A DNA stretch of 64,000 nucleotides, taken from NCBI GenBank assembly GCA_036401375.1, contig DASWVB010000009.1, positions 78,987 to 142,986 on the forward strand, in the 5' to 3' direction. The position numbers and the translations under genes are program-made. Below the pieces are notes generated by a model, which was not told the DNA's origin, made no database searches, and was given only the letters and a program-made list of their open reading frames with translations. Of the stretch, positions 1-8,598 are shown piece after piece. This DNA is from DASWUZ01 sp036401375. Lineage in GTDB: Bacteria; Acidobacteriota; Terriglobia; Terriglobales; Acidobacteriaceae. Numbering within the stretch: position 1 is the first letter of the stretch; every line of letters starts with the position of its first letter.

Positions 1-329
1 GTAACCGGCGCTGCTTCAAGAAATTGAATACTCCCCGGCTTGAGTTCCGTCCCCCACAGCGAGTGATCGAAGGCAGCCACAGGTCGCTTGTTCTTCAGAT
101 AGGCGATGTTTGCCAATGCGTAGGTTTGTGATCGGGAGCGATTACGTATGTCGAAACTTGGCCGCACGTTTTGAAGGCTGTCTCCTGACCGATCAAATCG
201 CCATGAGTAACCAATGGTTATATCCGTTGCCGTCAAGAACCATTGAATGATCACGTACAGGAACACGAGCAAGAAACCAGCGAAAATGTTGCCGAGAAAT
301 CCCGCCGCGACTTCCAGCCAGAACGCCAT
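1..329 (-). CDS. Partial hypothetical membrane-anchored protein (cut by left edge)
   Basis: Reading the minus strand from the ATG at 329 gives an open frame with no stop to the window edge, so about 109 N-terminal residues are visible. Residues about 5-32 are strongly hydrophobic (GFLGNIFAGFLLVFLYVII), which suggests one N-terminal membrane anchor. The rest is polar and charged, and the C-terminal part lies outside. I do not recognise the family. It is divergent from the secreted-protein gene at 417. Base composition here is less GC-rich than in the core genes after 1.6 kb. Confidence 0.6.
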   Translation of the reverse strand, partial: MAFWLEVAAGFLGNIFAGFLLVFLYVIIQWFLTATDITIGYSWRFDRSGDSLQNVRPSFDIRNRSRSQTYALANIAYLKNKRPVAAFDHSLWGTELKPGSIQFLEAAPV

Positions 330-416
330 GGACTCAAATCATCGCATTGTTTCCTCCGCCCCTCACAATGGCGAGGGCTTCAATGCTATAAAGAGGCACG
401 CGAGGTAGTCCAGAAT

Positions 417-947
417 ATGAAGACCCCACAGGCGTTAATGTTGATGGGATTTCTGGCGGTTGCCGCCTCAGCAACTGCGCAGAAATCTGACAAGTTTGCC
501 GTATTCGTGACGGGGTTAGACGACGCAGCGCCGGTCTCACAGTCTTTGATCAAGAAGTTGAACGCCTCACAGCCATTCGAGGCGGTGGCTGCAAAAGACC
601 CGAGCAAAGTAGCTGTGTTGATCTCGTGCATGCCCCGTAGCAAACCAGCCGACCCCTTCGGATGCATGTACGTTGCACAGTTCAACGGGCCAACATTCAA
701 GACATTTTTGGGTGGTGGGCTCTTCTTTGCCATGAGTGCTGACGAGATAGCAAGCAATTTCCTGGGGTCGATAGCCAAAGACATCGTGGAGAGATTCGAC
801 AGCACAAGCAGGGACAATTTGAGGGAAGCGTTAGAAGCTTGCCTACTGATTACAGATTCGAAGTGCAACGTGCCTGACCCGTTACAGAAAGAATTCGACG
901 CAAAGCAACTCACTCTTGGCCAATACCTACTCAAGAAAAATCCGTAG
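417..947 (+). CDS. Small secreted hypothetical protein
   Basis: The 176-residue product begins with a typical type I signal peptide: MKTP, a hydrophobic core, then AASATAQ with likely cleavage after ATA. I chose the ATG at 417 over an in-frame upstream ATG at 243, because only 417 puts the signal peptide at the N-terminus. The mature part holds four cysteines in two pairs (SCMP/FGCM and EACL/SKCN) that could form disulfides in the periplasm. No family is recognised. It may be co-transcribed with the next secreted-protein gene 53 bp downstream. Confidence 0.65.
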   Translation: MKTPQALMLMGFLAVAASATAQKSDKFAVFVTGLDDAAPVSQSLIKKLNASQPFEAVAAKDPSKVAVLISCMPRSKPADPFGCMYVAQFNGPTFKTFLGGGLFFAMSADEIASNFLGSIAKDIVERFDSTSRDNLREALEACLLITDSKCNVPDPLQKEFDAKQLTLGQYLLKKNP

Positions 948-1000
948 AGACAAACGCCAGAAACTCGATCGCGCAAGTCCCGAAGCAAAGGAGCGCCTCA

Positions 1001-1594
1001 ATGGCTATATCAAAGGTGTACCTCACCGCAGTTGCTCTTCTAACAGTCGGCCTTGCGTGCGTGGCTAACGCGCAAACTGAGAAGGATTTTCCAGCTGACC
1101 ACGAAGTCGTTCTCGTGCTCACACAGACTGAGCGGGCTATACAACAGTATAAGCCGCTGATAGACCAAGAAGAGATTCAGATAGGCAAAGGCGGTGCAGA
1201 TGCTGCCGCCACGGACCGGCAGCTTGTAAGTTCATTGGAAAAGGCGGTAAAAACATTAAAGGTTGAGCCCCAAGGATTCAATGGGCCACTGGGTTTTGCC
1301 TTCTTCGAATGGTTAGATGACGCGTCCCGAAACGCTGCGCTCTGCGCAAGTTCCGGATCGTCGCATGTTGCGGCCCAACTGATCGCTGGAGATACAAGCA
1401 AGGCCAGTTCTCTTCTTCATCTGGCTCAGAGTTGCAACGATGTATCCACGTTGATTTACACAGTGAGCGAGAACGCGGGTTCCTTGTACCAACAATACGT
1501 TGAAGCTGAACAGCAATTAGCGGCTCATGGTGCTCAGGTGGCAGCGACCTGTGCGGATATTCTGAAGAAGAAAGGCACGGCACCCAAGCGGTAG
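1001..1594 (+). CDS. Secreted hypothetical protein
   Basis: A 197-residue protein with a clear signal peptide (MAISKVYL, hydrophobic core, CVANAQT; cleavage likely after ANA). A GGAG Shine-Dalgarno sits about 8 nt before the ATG. The mature part is mostly helical in character, with charged heptad-like stretches and a few cysteines, which suggests a soluble periplasmic protein. I recognise no enzyme motif. Codon use is more A/T-rich than in pmbA just downstream, as in the two preceding genes. Confidence 0.65.
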   Translation: MAISKVYLTAVALLTVGLACVANAQTEKDFPADHEVVLVLTQTERAIQQYKPLIDQEEIQIGKGGADAAATDRQLVSSLEKAVKTLKVEPQGFNGPLGFAFFEWLDDASRNAALCASSGSSHVAAQLIAGDTSKASSLLHLAQSCNDVSTLIYTVSENAGSLYQQYVEAEQQLAAHGAQVAATCADILKKKGTAPKR

Positions 1595-1658
1595 ATATGG
1601 GACCGACCGCTCAGGTCAAAGCGACCCCCTGAGCCAAGTAACCAACTATAATCTTTTG

Positions 1659-3056
1659 ATGTCGCCTGTAGAAACTGCCGCACAATCGTTTTCAGCGCCC
1701 GCCCTCTCCCCTGACCTGAAGCAGCTCGCCGCTGACATCGTGGCAAAGGCCGCCCGCGCTGGCGCTACCGACGCAGAAGTCGTCATCCGCGAGGGCGATG
1801 AATTCTCAACCCTCGTCCGCCTCGGCCAGGTCGAGACTCTCAAGGAATCCGGCTCCCGCGGCATCGGCCTGCGCGTCTTCCTCGGTCAGCGCACCGCCAG
1901 TACCTCCTCGAGCGACTTCACACCCGAGGGCATCGAACACCTCGTCAACGGCGCCATCAGCCTGGCCCGCGTGACCTCTGAAGATCCCTTCGCAGGCCTG
2001 CCCGAGCACGGAGCCTTTGGCCAGCTCACCGGCGACCTCGACCTCTACTATGAAGACGTCTACTCCCTGCCCGGGGAGCAGCGCATCGACTATGCCCGCC
2101 GCGCCGAGGCAGCCGCGCTCAGCGTAGATACCCGCATTCAGAACAGCGATGGAGGCAGCTTCGACGCCGCCACCGGCCGCAAAGTGCTCGCCAATTCGCG
2201 CGGCTTCGTAGGGGAGTCGCAGCGCTCCTACTGCTCCATCTCGGCGGTGCCGATCGCCCACTCCGAGACCGGCGAGATGCAGCGCGACTACTGGTACCAC
2301 GCCGCTCGCACCCTCGGTAGACTCGAATCCCCCGAGTCCATCGGCATCGAAGCAGCCCGCCGCACGCTGCGTCGCCTCAACGCTCGCCGCGTCGCGACCC
2401 AGAGGGTGCCGGTTGTCTTTGCACCCGAGATTGCCCGCGGCCTCATCGGCAATATCTTTGAAGCAGCCAACGGAGACGCCATCTATCGCGGCGCGTCCTT
2501 TTTCACCGGCCTGCTCGGCGAACAGGTGGCCGCCGAAAGCGTCACTGTCATTGACGACGGTACCATCGTGGGCGGCTTTGGTACGGCGGCCTTCGATGGG
2601 GAGGGACTGCCGACGCGACGTACCGTCATCGTAGAGCGCGGCATCCTCAAGAATTACCTGCTCAACACCTACACCGCCCGCAAGATGAACATGCAATCGA
2701 CCGGCAATGCCTCGCGCGGACTCGCCGGCAACCCCGGCATCGGGGCCGGCAATCTCTTCCTCGAACAAGGCAGCCTCACCCCCGGGCAGATCCTCGCCGA
2801 TATCCCAAGCGGCCTCTACGTAACGGAGCTGATGGGGCCCGGCATCAACATGGTCACCGGCGACTACTCCCGTGGAGCCTCCGGCATCTGGATCGAGAAC
2901 GGCGAACTCACCTACCCGGTCCAGGAGATCACCATCGCCGGCAACCTCAAAGACATGTTTCGCAACATCAGCGCCATCGGCAGCGACCTCGAGTTCCGCG
3001 GCTCTGTCGCCTCTCCGACGATCCGCATCGACGGCATGACCATCGCGGGCAGCTGA
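1659..3056 (+). CDS. pmbA: TldE/PmbA-family protein
   Basis: 465 residues, close to the usual PmbA length. It shows the family architecture: an N-terminal domain with the GSRGIGLRVF motif, a central helical part (ARRTLRRLNARR) and the C-terminal beta barrel ending in the conserved GMTIAG-like tail. PmbA (TldE) partners TldD to form a heterodimeric metallopeptidase that trims unfolded peptides. The TldE subunit normally lacks the HExxH-type metal site, and none is visible here. tldD is not in this window. A TTG lies one codon before the chosen ATG. Confidence 0.9.
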   Translation: MSPVETAAQSFSAPALSPDLKQLAADIVAKAARAGATDAEVVIREGDEFSTLVRLGQVETLKESGSRGIGLRVFLGQRTASTSSSDFTPEGIEHLVNGAISLARVTSEDPFAGLPEHGAFGQLTGDLDLYYEDVYSLPGEQRIDYARRAEAAALSVDTRIQNSDGGSFDAATGRKVLANSRGFVGESQRSYCSISAVPIAHSETGEMQRDYWYHAARTLGRLESPESIGIEAARRTLRRLNARRVATQRVPVVFAPEIARGLIGNIFEAANGDAIYRGASFFTGLLGEQVAAESVTVIDDGTIVGGFGTAAFDGEGLPTRRTVIVERGILKNYLLNTYTARKMNMQSTGNASRGLAGNPGIGAGNLFLEQGSLTPGQILADIPSGLYVTELMGPGINMVTGDYSRGASGIWIENGELTYPVQEITIAGNLKDMFRNISAIGSDLEFRGSVASPTIRIDGMTIAGS

Positions 3057-3187
3057 CCCGCAGCGGGCCAAGCCGAAGCCCGAGCATGCCCTGCGCTGAA
3101 CGATGGTCCAGCAACAAGGGAGCCGAAGCTCTAGACTATCGGCGGCTGGTGAAAGACGGGAGTTAAACTCCTACCAGGGGGACCGGG

Positions 3188-3700
3188 ATGGCGACTAAAA
3201 CGCTCTTGCCTATCGAGGTTTACAACAGAACCTCCTACGCGCCCGATCGCGAGTTCATCGACGGAGAGCTGAGAGAGCGGAACGTGGGCACATTCGAGCA
3301 CGCCAGGATTCAACTTCTACTAGGAACGCTTTTTCAAGTACACTCCCGCGAATGGAACATACAACCGGTTACAGAATGCCGCATGCGGGTCAACGAGCAG
3401 CGGACGCGCATCCCGGACCTTGCAGTCCTCTCGCGCGGACCTCATCCGTCCGTACTGACCGACCCTCCACTGATCGTTGTCGAAGTCCTCTCCCCCGACG
3501 ACACCTACGGAGATATGCGCGAGAGAGCGCTCGACTACAGCAGGATGGGCATAGCGCACATCTGGCTGGTCGATCCGCTGACCAGGACAGGCCAGGTGTT
3601 CCACGAAAACCGCTGGAACGACGTGACCGAGTTCGCGGTACCCTCGACCTCTGTCCGCATCACGTTGGCCAGCCTCTTCGCGGAGTTTGACGAGTACTAG
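3188..3700 (+). CDS. Uma2-family (DUF820) putative nuclease-fold protein
   Basis: 170 residues with the Uma2 pattern of a PD-(D/E)xK-like fold: an N-terminal EFIDGEL strand, IPDLAV with Asp77, then IVVEVLSPDD with Glu99, and the C-terminal HIWLVDP motif. The lysine of classical PD-(D/E)xK enzymes is replaced by serine in ExxS, as is common in this family. Proteins of this group are abundant in cyanobacteria, Acidobacteria and planctomycetes, and their substrate is not established. It stands alone between pmbA and a convergent transporter gene. Confidence 0.85.
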   Translation: MATKTLLPIEVYNRTSYAPDREFIDGELRERNVGTFEHARIQLLLGTLFQVHSREWNIQPVTECRMRVNEQRTRIPDLAVLSRGPHPSVLTDPPLIVVEVLSPDDTYGDMRERALDYSRMGIAHIWLVDPLTRTGQVFHENRWNDVTEFAVPSTSVRITLASLFAEFDEY

Positions 3701-3752
3701 CAGCAGTCCCAGGCCACTCGAGACCTGACTGCCCTCGAGAGGCAGTCCAGGC

Positions 3753-5081
3753 TCAGCGAATGAACCAGCTGACCACCAGCGCGATCGAAGCAGAGAAGAT
3801 CGTTCCCGTAGTAATCCACCCCAGCACATTGATCGCGCGCCCGTTCACCTTGTCGCCCATGATCTTCCTGCGATTTGTCATGAACATGATGAGCAGCATC
3901 AGCGGCGGAGTGGAAAACCCCTGGATGATCCCGGCAAAGACCAGAGCCTTCATAGGATTGAAGCCGAGGAAGTTGATCGACATTGCCGCCAGCGTGAACA
4001 CCGTGATCGCGAGGTAGAAGTTCTTGGCCTCGGCCGGTTTGCGATAGAGCCCGTGGCGCCAGCCCAGGCTTTGCGCCACGTCATAGGCGGCGCCGGTGGT
4101 CATCACCGGCACAGCGAGGAAGCCTACTCCCACGATGCCGACCGCGAAGAGCGCGCCCGCGACCTTGCCCGCCAGGGGACGCAGTGCCATGGCTGCATCG
4201 GCCGCGCTCGCAATATCGTGCCGCCCGGCGCGAAACAGCGTCGCCGCCGTCGCCAGGATGATGAAGTACATCACCACATTCGAGAACAGCATGCCGAAGA
4301 TCACGTCGATCAGCGACTGCTTCAAGTCAGCATGGGTCGCGCCCCGCCGGTGCCGAACCCTTTTGCGACCCGCCGCGATCTTCTCCTCCACCTCCTCATT
4401 CGACTGCCATGTGTAGAGGTAGGCAGAGAGTGAAGTGCCGATGATCGCTACCAGCAGCGACAGGAACGACTTGTCGAAGCGCACCTGCGGCACAAAGGTG
4501 CCCCGAAGCACGCCGCCAACCTCGGGATGCGACATCAACGCCGAGATCACGTAAGCGATCAGGGACATCGCAAGCACCCGCAGCACATTGCGGATGAACG
4601 TATAAGATCCCCAGATTTGCAGCACCAGTACAGTCGCCGTCACCAGCAGAACGATCAGCTTGGTCGAGACTGGAATGAGAATCCCGAGCGCCGCCGCCAT
4701 GGCCCCAATATCAGCGCCCGCTTCGATAACATTTCCAACAACTACCCCTGCCAGCACCGTGTAGAGGAACCAGCGCGAGTAGTGCTCGCGGATCACGGCG
4801 AACAGACCCATGCCGGTCACCTGTCCCAGCTTGCCCGACAGGTAGACGACCGCGACCATCATGGGTAGGGTGACCGGGGCAGTCCACAGGCACATGTAGC
4901 CGAACTGCGCACCGGCCTGTGCATAGGTGCCGATGGCGCAGCAATCGTCGTCCGCCGCGCCGGTGATCAGGCCCAGGCCTGCCGAGCGCAGAACGCTGTG
5001 CTGTTTTTTTTCCGGCTGCTGCCCGGCAAGCGGTCCCGGCGGCTCGCTCAACGCCCTCGGCGGAGCGTTCGACGCCGGCAT
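3753..5081 (-). CDS. NRAMP-related divalent metal transporter
   Basis: About 442 residues with about 11 hydrophobic segments in the inner membrane. The N-terminal signature GLITGAADDD followed by AQAGAQFGY places it in the NRAMP-related subgroup that carries GAADDDPSG instead of the classic DPGN metal site in TM1. Here PSGI is replaced by CCAI (residues 47-50), an odd change at a substrate-lining position. TM6 carries AVPVMTTGAAYDVA. The substrate (Mn, Fe or Mg) cannot be told from sequence. I prefer the ATG at 5081; a GTG at 5183 would add 34 polar residues. Confidence 0.85.
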   Translation of the reverse strand: MPASNAPPRALSEPPGPLAGQQPEKKQHSVLRSAGLGLITGAADDDCCAIGTYAQAGAQFGYMCLWTAPVTLPMMVAVVYLSGKLGQVTGMGLFAVIREHYSRWFLYTVLAGVVVGNVIEAGADIGAMAAALGILIPVSTKLIVLLVTATVLVLQIWGSYTFIRNVLRVLAMSLIAYVISALMSHPEVGGVLRGTFVPQVRFDKSFLSLLVAIIGTSLSAYLYTWQSNEEVEEKIAAGRKRVRHRRGATHADLKQSLIDVIFGMLFSNVVMYFIILATAATLFRAGRHDIASAADAAMALRPLAGKVAGALFAVGIVGVGFLAVPVMTTGAAYDVAQSLGWRHGLYRKPAEAKNFYLAITVFTLAAMSINFLGFNPMKALVFAGIIQGFSTPPLMLLIMFMTNRRKIMGDKVNGRAINVLGWITTGTIFSASIALVVSWFIR

Positions 5082-5415
5082 CGGCCGGTGTTCCGGAAGA
5101 CTCTGGTCAGCTCGCACTCGGTGCTTCGATGCGTGCAGCTTACCTCCAGTTGGGTCAAACTGCCTCGCTGCAGAGGCCCACACCGATCCCGCGAGCGCAG
5201 AGCTACGCTGCTTCCATCCTCAAAATCGAAGCAACAACAAACTGTGACGTGCCGCGGCGAACCGCTCGTCTCCGTGCAGCGTTCCCTTTCGCCTCGAGCC
5301 GCCGCCCGGGCTGCTTGAGCCACTCTCTAGGCGAACTGGCCCGAAACGCCCTCAACCTGAGACCATAATGTGAAATGCGGATTGCCGACCACCATCAGCG
5401 GATGAGCAGAAGTTG
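5082..5415. other. Divergent intergenic region
   Basis: This gap separates the divergent NRAMP-like transporter and the UvrC-like gene and should hold both promoters. I see no consensus -35/-10 pair, no strong palindrome and no RNA fold. Part of it (to 5183) could be coding if the transporter uses the upstream GTG. Confidence 0.4.
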
Positions 5416-6852
5416 ATGCTGGCGCACTCCGTCCCATTCAACCCCCGCGAACCGGCCGAAGCCCTCAGCGAGCTGCCTCTAAAGCCGGGAGTCTTCGCGC
5501 TCTTCGCGGCCGACCCGCACGCGGAGCCGTACCTCAGCCGCACCACCAACCTCCGTCGTCGCATCAGCCGCTTCCTCGATGCCCGCCCCGCCGCTCCAGG
5601 CGTCAACTCCCGCCGTCTGCAACTCGCTGAGAGGGTAGTGCGGATCGAATACACCGCCGCCGGCTCTGACCTCGAATCGACTCTGGTCCTCTACTCCGCG
5701 TCCCTGCAGGCCTTTGGAGAGCGCGCCCGCAAGCGCCTCCGCCTCGCGCCGCCCGCCTTCATCCGCTTTGCTGCTCACAATCCCTATCCGCGAGCCTACG
5801 TCACCAACAAGCTCGCGAAGGGGGCAGCCGACCATCTTTACGGGCCGTTTCCCTCGCGCCTCGCTGCCGAACGCTACCTCGACGAAGCGCTGAATCTCTT
5901 CCTGCTCCGCCGCTGCACCTTTGAACTGCATCCCGATCCGGCGTTTCCCGGCTGCGTCTACTCCGAGATGAAGATGTGCCTCGCGCCCTGCTTCAAGGGC
6001 TGCACGGACGAGCGCTACGCAGAAGAGGCGGCCCGCGTCCAGGCCTTCCTCGCGACCCGGGGCAGCAGCCTGCTCGATGCGCTGGCCGTGGAGCGCGCCG
6101 CCGCCTCCGATGCCATGGAGTTCGAAAAGGCCGCCGCAGTCCACGCCCGCGTCCAAAAGGTGCAGGCCGTGGCTGCGCTTGCCGCTGAAGTCGTCCGCCC
6201 CCTGGCACATTTACGCGCCACCCTCGTCATGCCAGCGGCTGAGCCCTTCCACGTCGCCCTGTTCTCGCTCCAGTCAGGCCTGATCTCCGGGCCTGCCCTC
6301 TACTCAGTAGCAGGAATGCGCCACCCCAACGAGCAATCCGGCTCAAGCTCGCTCTACGCCCACCCATTCGCCCTCGAGCCAGTGCCGTTGATAGAAGCGG
6401 TGCCCCTCTCCGAGGCCGTGCGTGTCCAGGAAGGCCTCTCCAGCTTGAACGGCATATCCAGCTCGGAAGGCCTGCCCGGTTCGGAAGTACAGCCGACTCG
6501 AGACCAGCCCGCAGGCGACGGGTGGGTCATGGCGGAGCGCCGGCCCGTCTCCGAAGCGGCGTCCACAAAGCGGGCCTCGTCAGCACGCCGCGGCATCCTG
6601 GAAGCGCGCCTCGACGAAGCCTTCGCTACCCTCGCAGCACCCAGACCGCCGGACAGCCAGCAAACCACCGCCGACCACCTCTGCATGTTCAAGCGCTGGT
6701 ACTACCGCCCCGCAGCCCAGCGCACCGGCGAGATCATCTTCCACGACCAGGCCGCAGTCCCACCCACAAAGGCGATCCTCCGCAGCATCTCCAGAGTCTT
6801 CCGCGGCGCCTCCGCGCCAATACAGGGCGCAGTGGTACCTCTCATCAGTTGA
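5416..6852 (+). CDS. UvrC/Cho-like GIY-YIG nuclease with iron-sulfur cysteines, lacking the RNase H-like half
   Basis: 478 residues. An N-terminal GIY-YIG domain (about 24-100) contains GVFALF and YLSRTTNLRRRI, with the catalytic-type Arg and Glu87 retained while GIY reads GVF and YIG reads YLS. Next comes the UvrC cysteine set Cys167, 180, 188 and 192, spaced 13/8/4, almost as in E. coli UvrC, where such cysteines bind an Fe-S cluster. A UVR-like motif (about 222-256, MEFEKAAAVHARV) follows. The C-terminal endonuclease (RNase H-like) and HhH domains of full UvrC are missing, replaced by a low-complexity stretch. This resembles Cho, a 3'-side incision nuclease. The 3' end overlaps the convergent toxin gene by 8 bp. 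Confidence 0.85.
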   Translation: MLAHSVPFNPREPAEALSELPLKPGVFALFAADPHAEPYLSRTTNLRRRISRFLDARPAAPGVNSRRLQLAERVVRIEYTAAGSDLESTLVLYSASLQAFGERARKRLRLAPPAFIRFAAHNPYPRAYVTNKLAKGAADHLYGPFPSRLAAERYLDEALNLFLLRRCTFELHPDPAFPGCVYSEMKMCLAPCFKGCTDERYAEEAARVQAFLATRGSSLLDALAVERAAASDAMEFEKAAAVHARVQKVQAVAALAAEVVRPLAHLRATLVMPAAEPFHVALFSLQSGLISGPALYSVAGMRHPNEQSGSSSLYAHPFALEPVPLIEAVPLSEAVRVQEGLSSLNGISSSEGLPGSEVQPTRDQPAGDGWVMAERRPVSEAASTKRASSARRGILEARLDEAFATLAAPRPPDSQQTTADHLCMFKRWYYRPAAQRTGEIIFHDQAAVPPTKAILRSISRVFRGASAPIQGAVVPLIS

Positions 6853-7270
6853 GAAACGGGTTCACGATCATCAAGTCCCCAAATCTCTGCCCGTTCTGCA
6901 AGTCCTCGGTGAACAGAGTCTCGCAACGCGCTTGCATGGCTGCGCAAACGATGAGCGAGTCATACCAGGACAGTCGGTACTCTGCCCGCAGGTGCAGGGC
7001 CTCCATAACTAGAGCACTGGAAGAATGGACGGCTACTAGAGGAATGAAGATTTCGTTAAGAAAGCGCTCCGCTTCAGCCATGGCTATCGGGGGATTGAAG
7101 CGCCTTAAGGCAACATTGAAGAACTCCTGCACGACCTGATAGCTCACGAATCCCATCTGCGATGTGAGCGCCGCGCCGATCAACTCTTCGCATTTGGCAG
7201 CCTTGAGCGGCGCGCTTGTGTCGAAGGCATATACGAAGATGTTGGTATCTAGGAAAAACCTACCGCTCAT
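6845..7270 (-). CDS. vapC: VapC-type PIN-domain toxin
   Basis: 141 residues forming one PIN domain. The acidic residues expected of a Mg-dependent ribonuclease are visible: Asp8 (FLDTN), Glu49 (VQEF), Asp104 (WYDSL) and Asp123 (FTEDL). VapC toxins cleave tRNA or rRNA and are held inactive by VapB. The start overlaps the end of the antitoxin gene by 11 bp, which suggests translational coupling. The stop overlaps the convergent UvrC-like gene by 8 bp. PIN proteins with other roles exist, but the paired antitoxin makes VapC likely. Confidence 0.88.
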   Translation of the reverse strand: MSGRFFLDTNIFVYAFDTSAPLKAAKCEELIGAALTSQMGFVSYQVVQEFFNVALRRFNPPIAMAEAERFLNEIFIPLVAVHSSSALVMEALHLRAEYRLSWYDSLIVCAAMQARCETLFTEDLQNGQRFGDLMIVNPFLN

Positions 7271-7478
7271 TCAGCTCGTCCCGGGTGAAGTGCCCGCCCG
7301 AGTCAATGTGACGGAGGTCATTCATAAGCGCTTTGTATCGTTCAGCTCGCCCGACTGTCGAAGTGAATTGCTGAAGCCACTCTCGGAATGCGGCATTGAG
7401 CGTTGTGTTCTGGGTCTTCGCGACAAAACGGGCTCGCTCGATCAATTCTTCCTCAGCGCTGAGGGTAATGTTCTTCAT
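7260..7478 (-). CDS. vapB: VapB-like ribbon-helix-helix antitoxin
   Basis: 72 residues. The N-terminal half (MKNITLSAEEELIERARF, then TTLNAAFREWLQQF) has the strand-helix-helix layout of a ribbon-helix-helix DNA-binding domain. The C-terminal tail is polar and would wrap the toxin. It lies directly upstream of vapC with an 11-bp overlap. A palindrome just ahead of the ATG (see 7485-7509) is a good candidate for its autoregulatory operator. Confidence 0.85.
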   Translation of the reverse strand: MKNITLSAEEELIERARFVAKTQNTTLNAAFREWLQQFTSTVGRAERYKALMNDLRHIDSGGHFTRDELNER

Positions 7479-7484
7479 GTCTCA

Positions 7485-7509
7485 AGTGTACACTTCGGCC
7501 GTGTGCACT
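7485..7509 (-). promoter_or_regulatory. Candidate VapBC operator
   Basis: Immediately upstream of vapB lies the perfect 10-bp palindrome AGTGTACACT (7485-7494), followed on the + strand by the related GTGTGCACT (7501-7509), 16 bp from palindrome start to copy start. Ribbon-helix-helix antitoxins typically bind tandem short palindromes next to their own start, so this is a plausible site. That it is bound is inference. Confidence 0.5.
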
Positions 7510-7770
7510 GGCTTGTTTTGAAGCTGATAATGCCCTTCAAATCCATCACTGAATATCTTTGTATTCGTAACTCCTCGTGAGAGTTTCAGCCTCCCTGTAA
7601 GAGCGCTTCGCTGTTGCAACTATCCTCGAAACCGCAGAGGCCACCCCTCACCGCGCCATCCGCCCTGCCAAATGCCGCCCGTTTCAAGCCGATCCTGGCA
7701 CAAATGATGCGAAGAACGCATCATCGGAACGTAGCCATCGAGTGAGCTTAATCTCCCGAAACTGGTACAC

Positions 7771-8487
7771 TTGCCCTACAGCGGGCACCCCGAAAACTTG
7801 GTAGAACTACTCCCCTCCATCCTCTCCGCCGACTTTGCCCACCTCGCCGATGACGTCCTCGCAGCCGAGCAGGGCGGCGGCACCGCCATCCACGTCGACG
7901 TGATGGACGGTCACTTCGTCCCCAACCTTACTCTCGGACCGCCGCTGGTCAAGTCCTTACGCGCGGTCACCAGCCTCCCCCTCGATTGCCACATGATGGT
8001 CGAAGATCCGGACGGATTCATAGCCGCCTTCGCCGATGCGGGGATCAACTGGATGAGCGTCCATTACGAGGCCTGCCGGCACCTGCACCGCACCCTGGAA
8101 GAGATCCGCAACCACGGCATGGAGCCGGCCGTGGTCATCAACCCCGCCACCCGCGTCGACCTGCTCATCGACATCCTGCCGATGGTGCACCACGTACTGG
8201 TCATGAGCGTCAACCCCGGCTTTGGCGGCCAGACATTCATCCCCTTCACCTTGGACAAGATTCGCCGCCTGAAGGAACTTCGCCAGGAACTGGGCCTCGG
8301 TTATAGGATTGAGGTGGACGGCGGCGTCGCTCACGATACCATCGCCCAGGTCGTCGAAGCTGGAGCGGACCTGCTGGTCGCCGGCAACGCCGTCTTCGGG
8401 CATGGGGACGTCGCCCGGCACGCTCGAGAGCTGCTGATGGCCGCACGTATGGCTGCCGGCGAGTTGCCCCCGACCGGAAGCAGCTAG
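7771..8487 (+). CDS. rpe: Ribulose-phosphate 3-epimerase
   Basis: Interconverts ribulose 5-phosphate and xylulose 5-phosphate in the pentose phosphate pathway; cytosolic TIM barrel. Family motifs are all present in order: LPSILSADF, HVDVMDGHFVPN (metal and catalytic Asp), CHMMV, VNPGFGGQ and EVDGG. Length (238) is normal. The frame opens with TTG at 7771; another TTG at 7798 (just before VELLPSILSADF) fits the usual N-terminus of homologs equally well. Neither has a strong Shine-Dalgarno. Confidence 0.95.
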   Translation: MPYSGHPENLVELLPSILSADFAHLADDVLAAEQGGGTAIHVDVMDGHFVPNLTLGPPLVKSLRAVTSLPLDCHMMVEDPDGFIAAFADAGINWMSVHYEACRHLHRTLEEIRNHGMEPAVVINPATRVDLLIDILPMVHHVLVMSVNPGFGGQTFIPFTLDKIRRLKELRQELGLGYRIEVDGGVAHDTIAQVVEAGADLLVAGNAVFGHGDVARHARELLMAARMAAGELPPTGSS

Positions 8488-8598
8488 ACCCGCTCCCACG
8501 CCGCGGGTGCAAGAACGCTGAGGGAGATCGCCGGCAGACGGTCCCCTGCAAGCAGCCAGCAAGTCCTCTGTCCCGTAGTCGCGCTCCATCGAGGTGTT

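Noticed and set aside
1806..3071. Long minus-strand open frame opposite pmbA
   Set aside because: Gly/Ala/Asp/Val-rich composition with no motif; an antisense by-product of GC-rich codon use in a clear PmbA gene.
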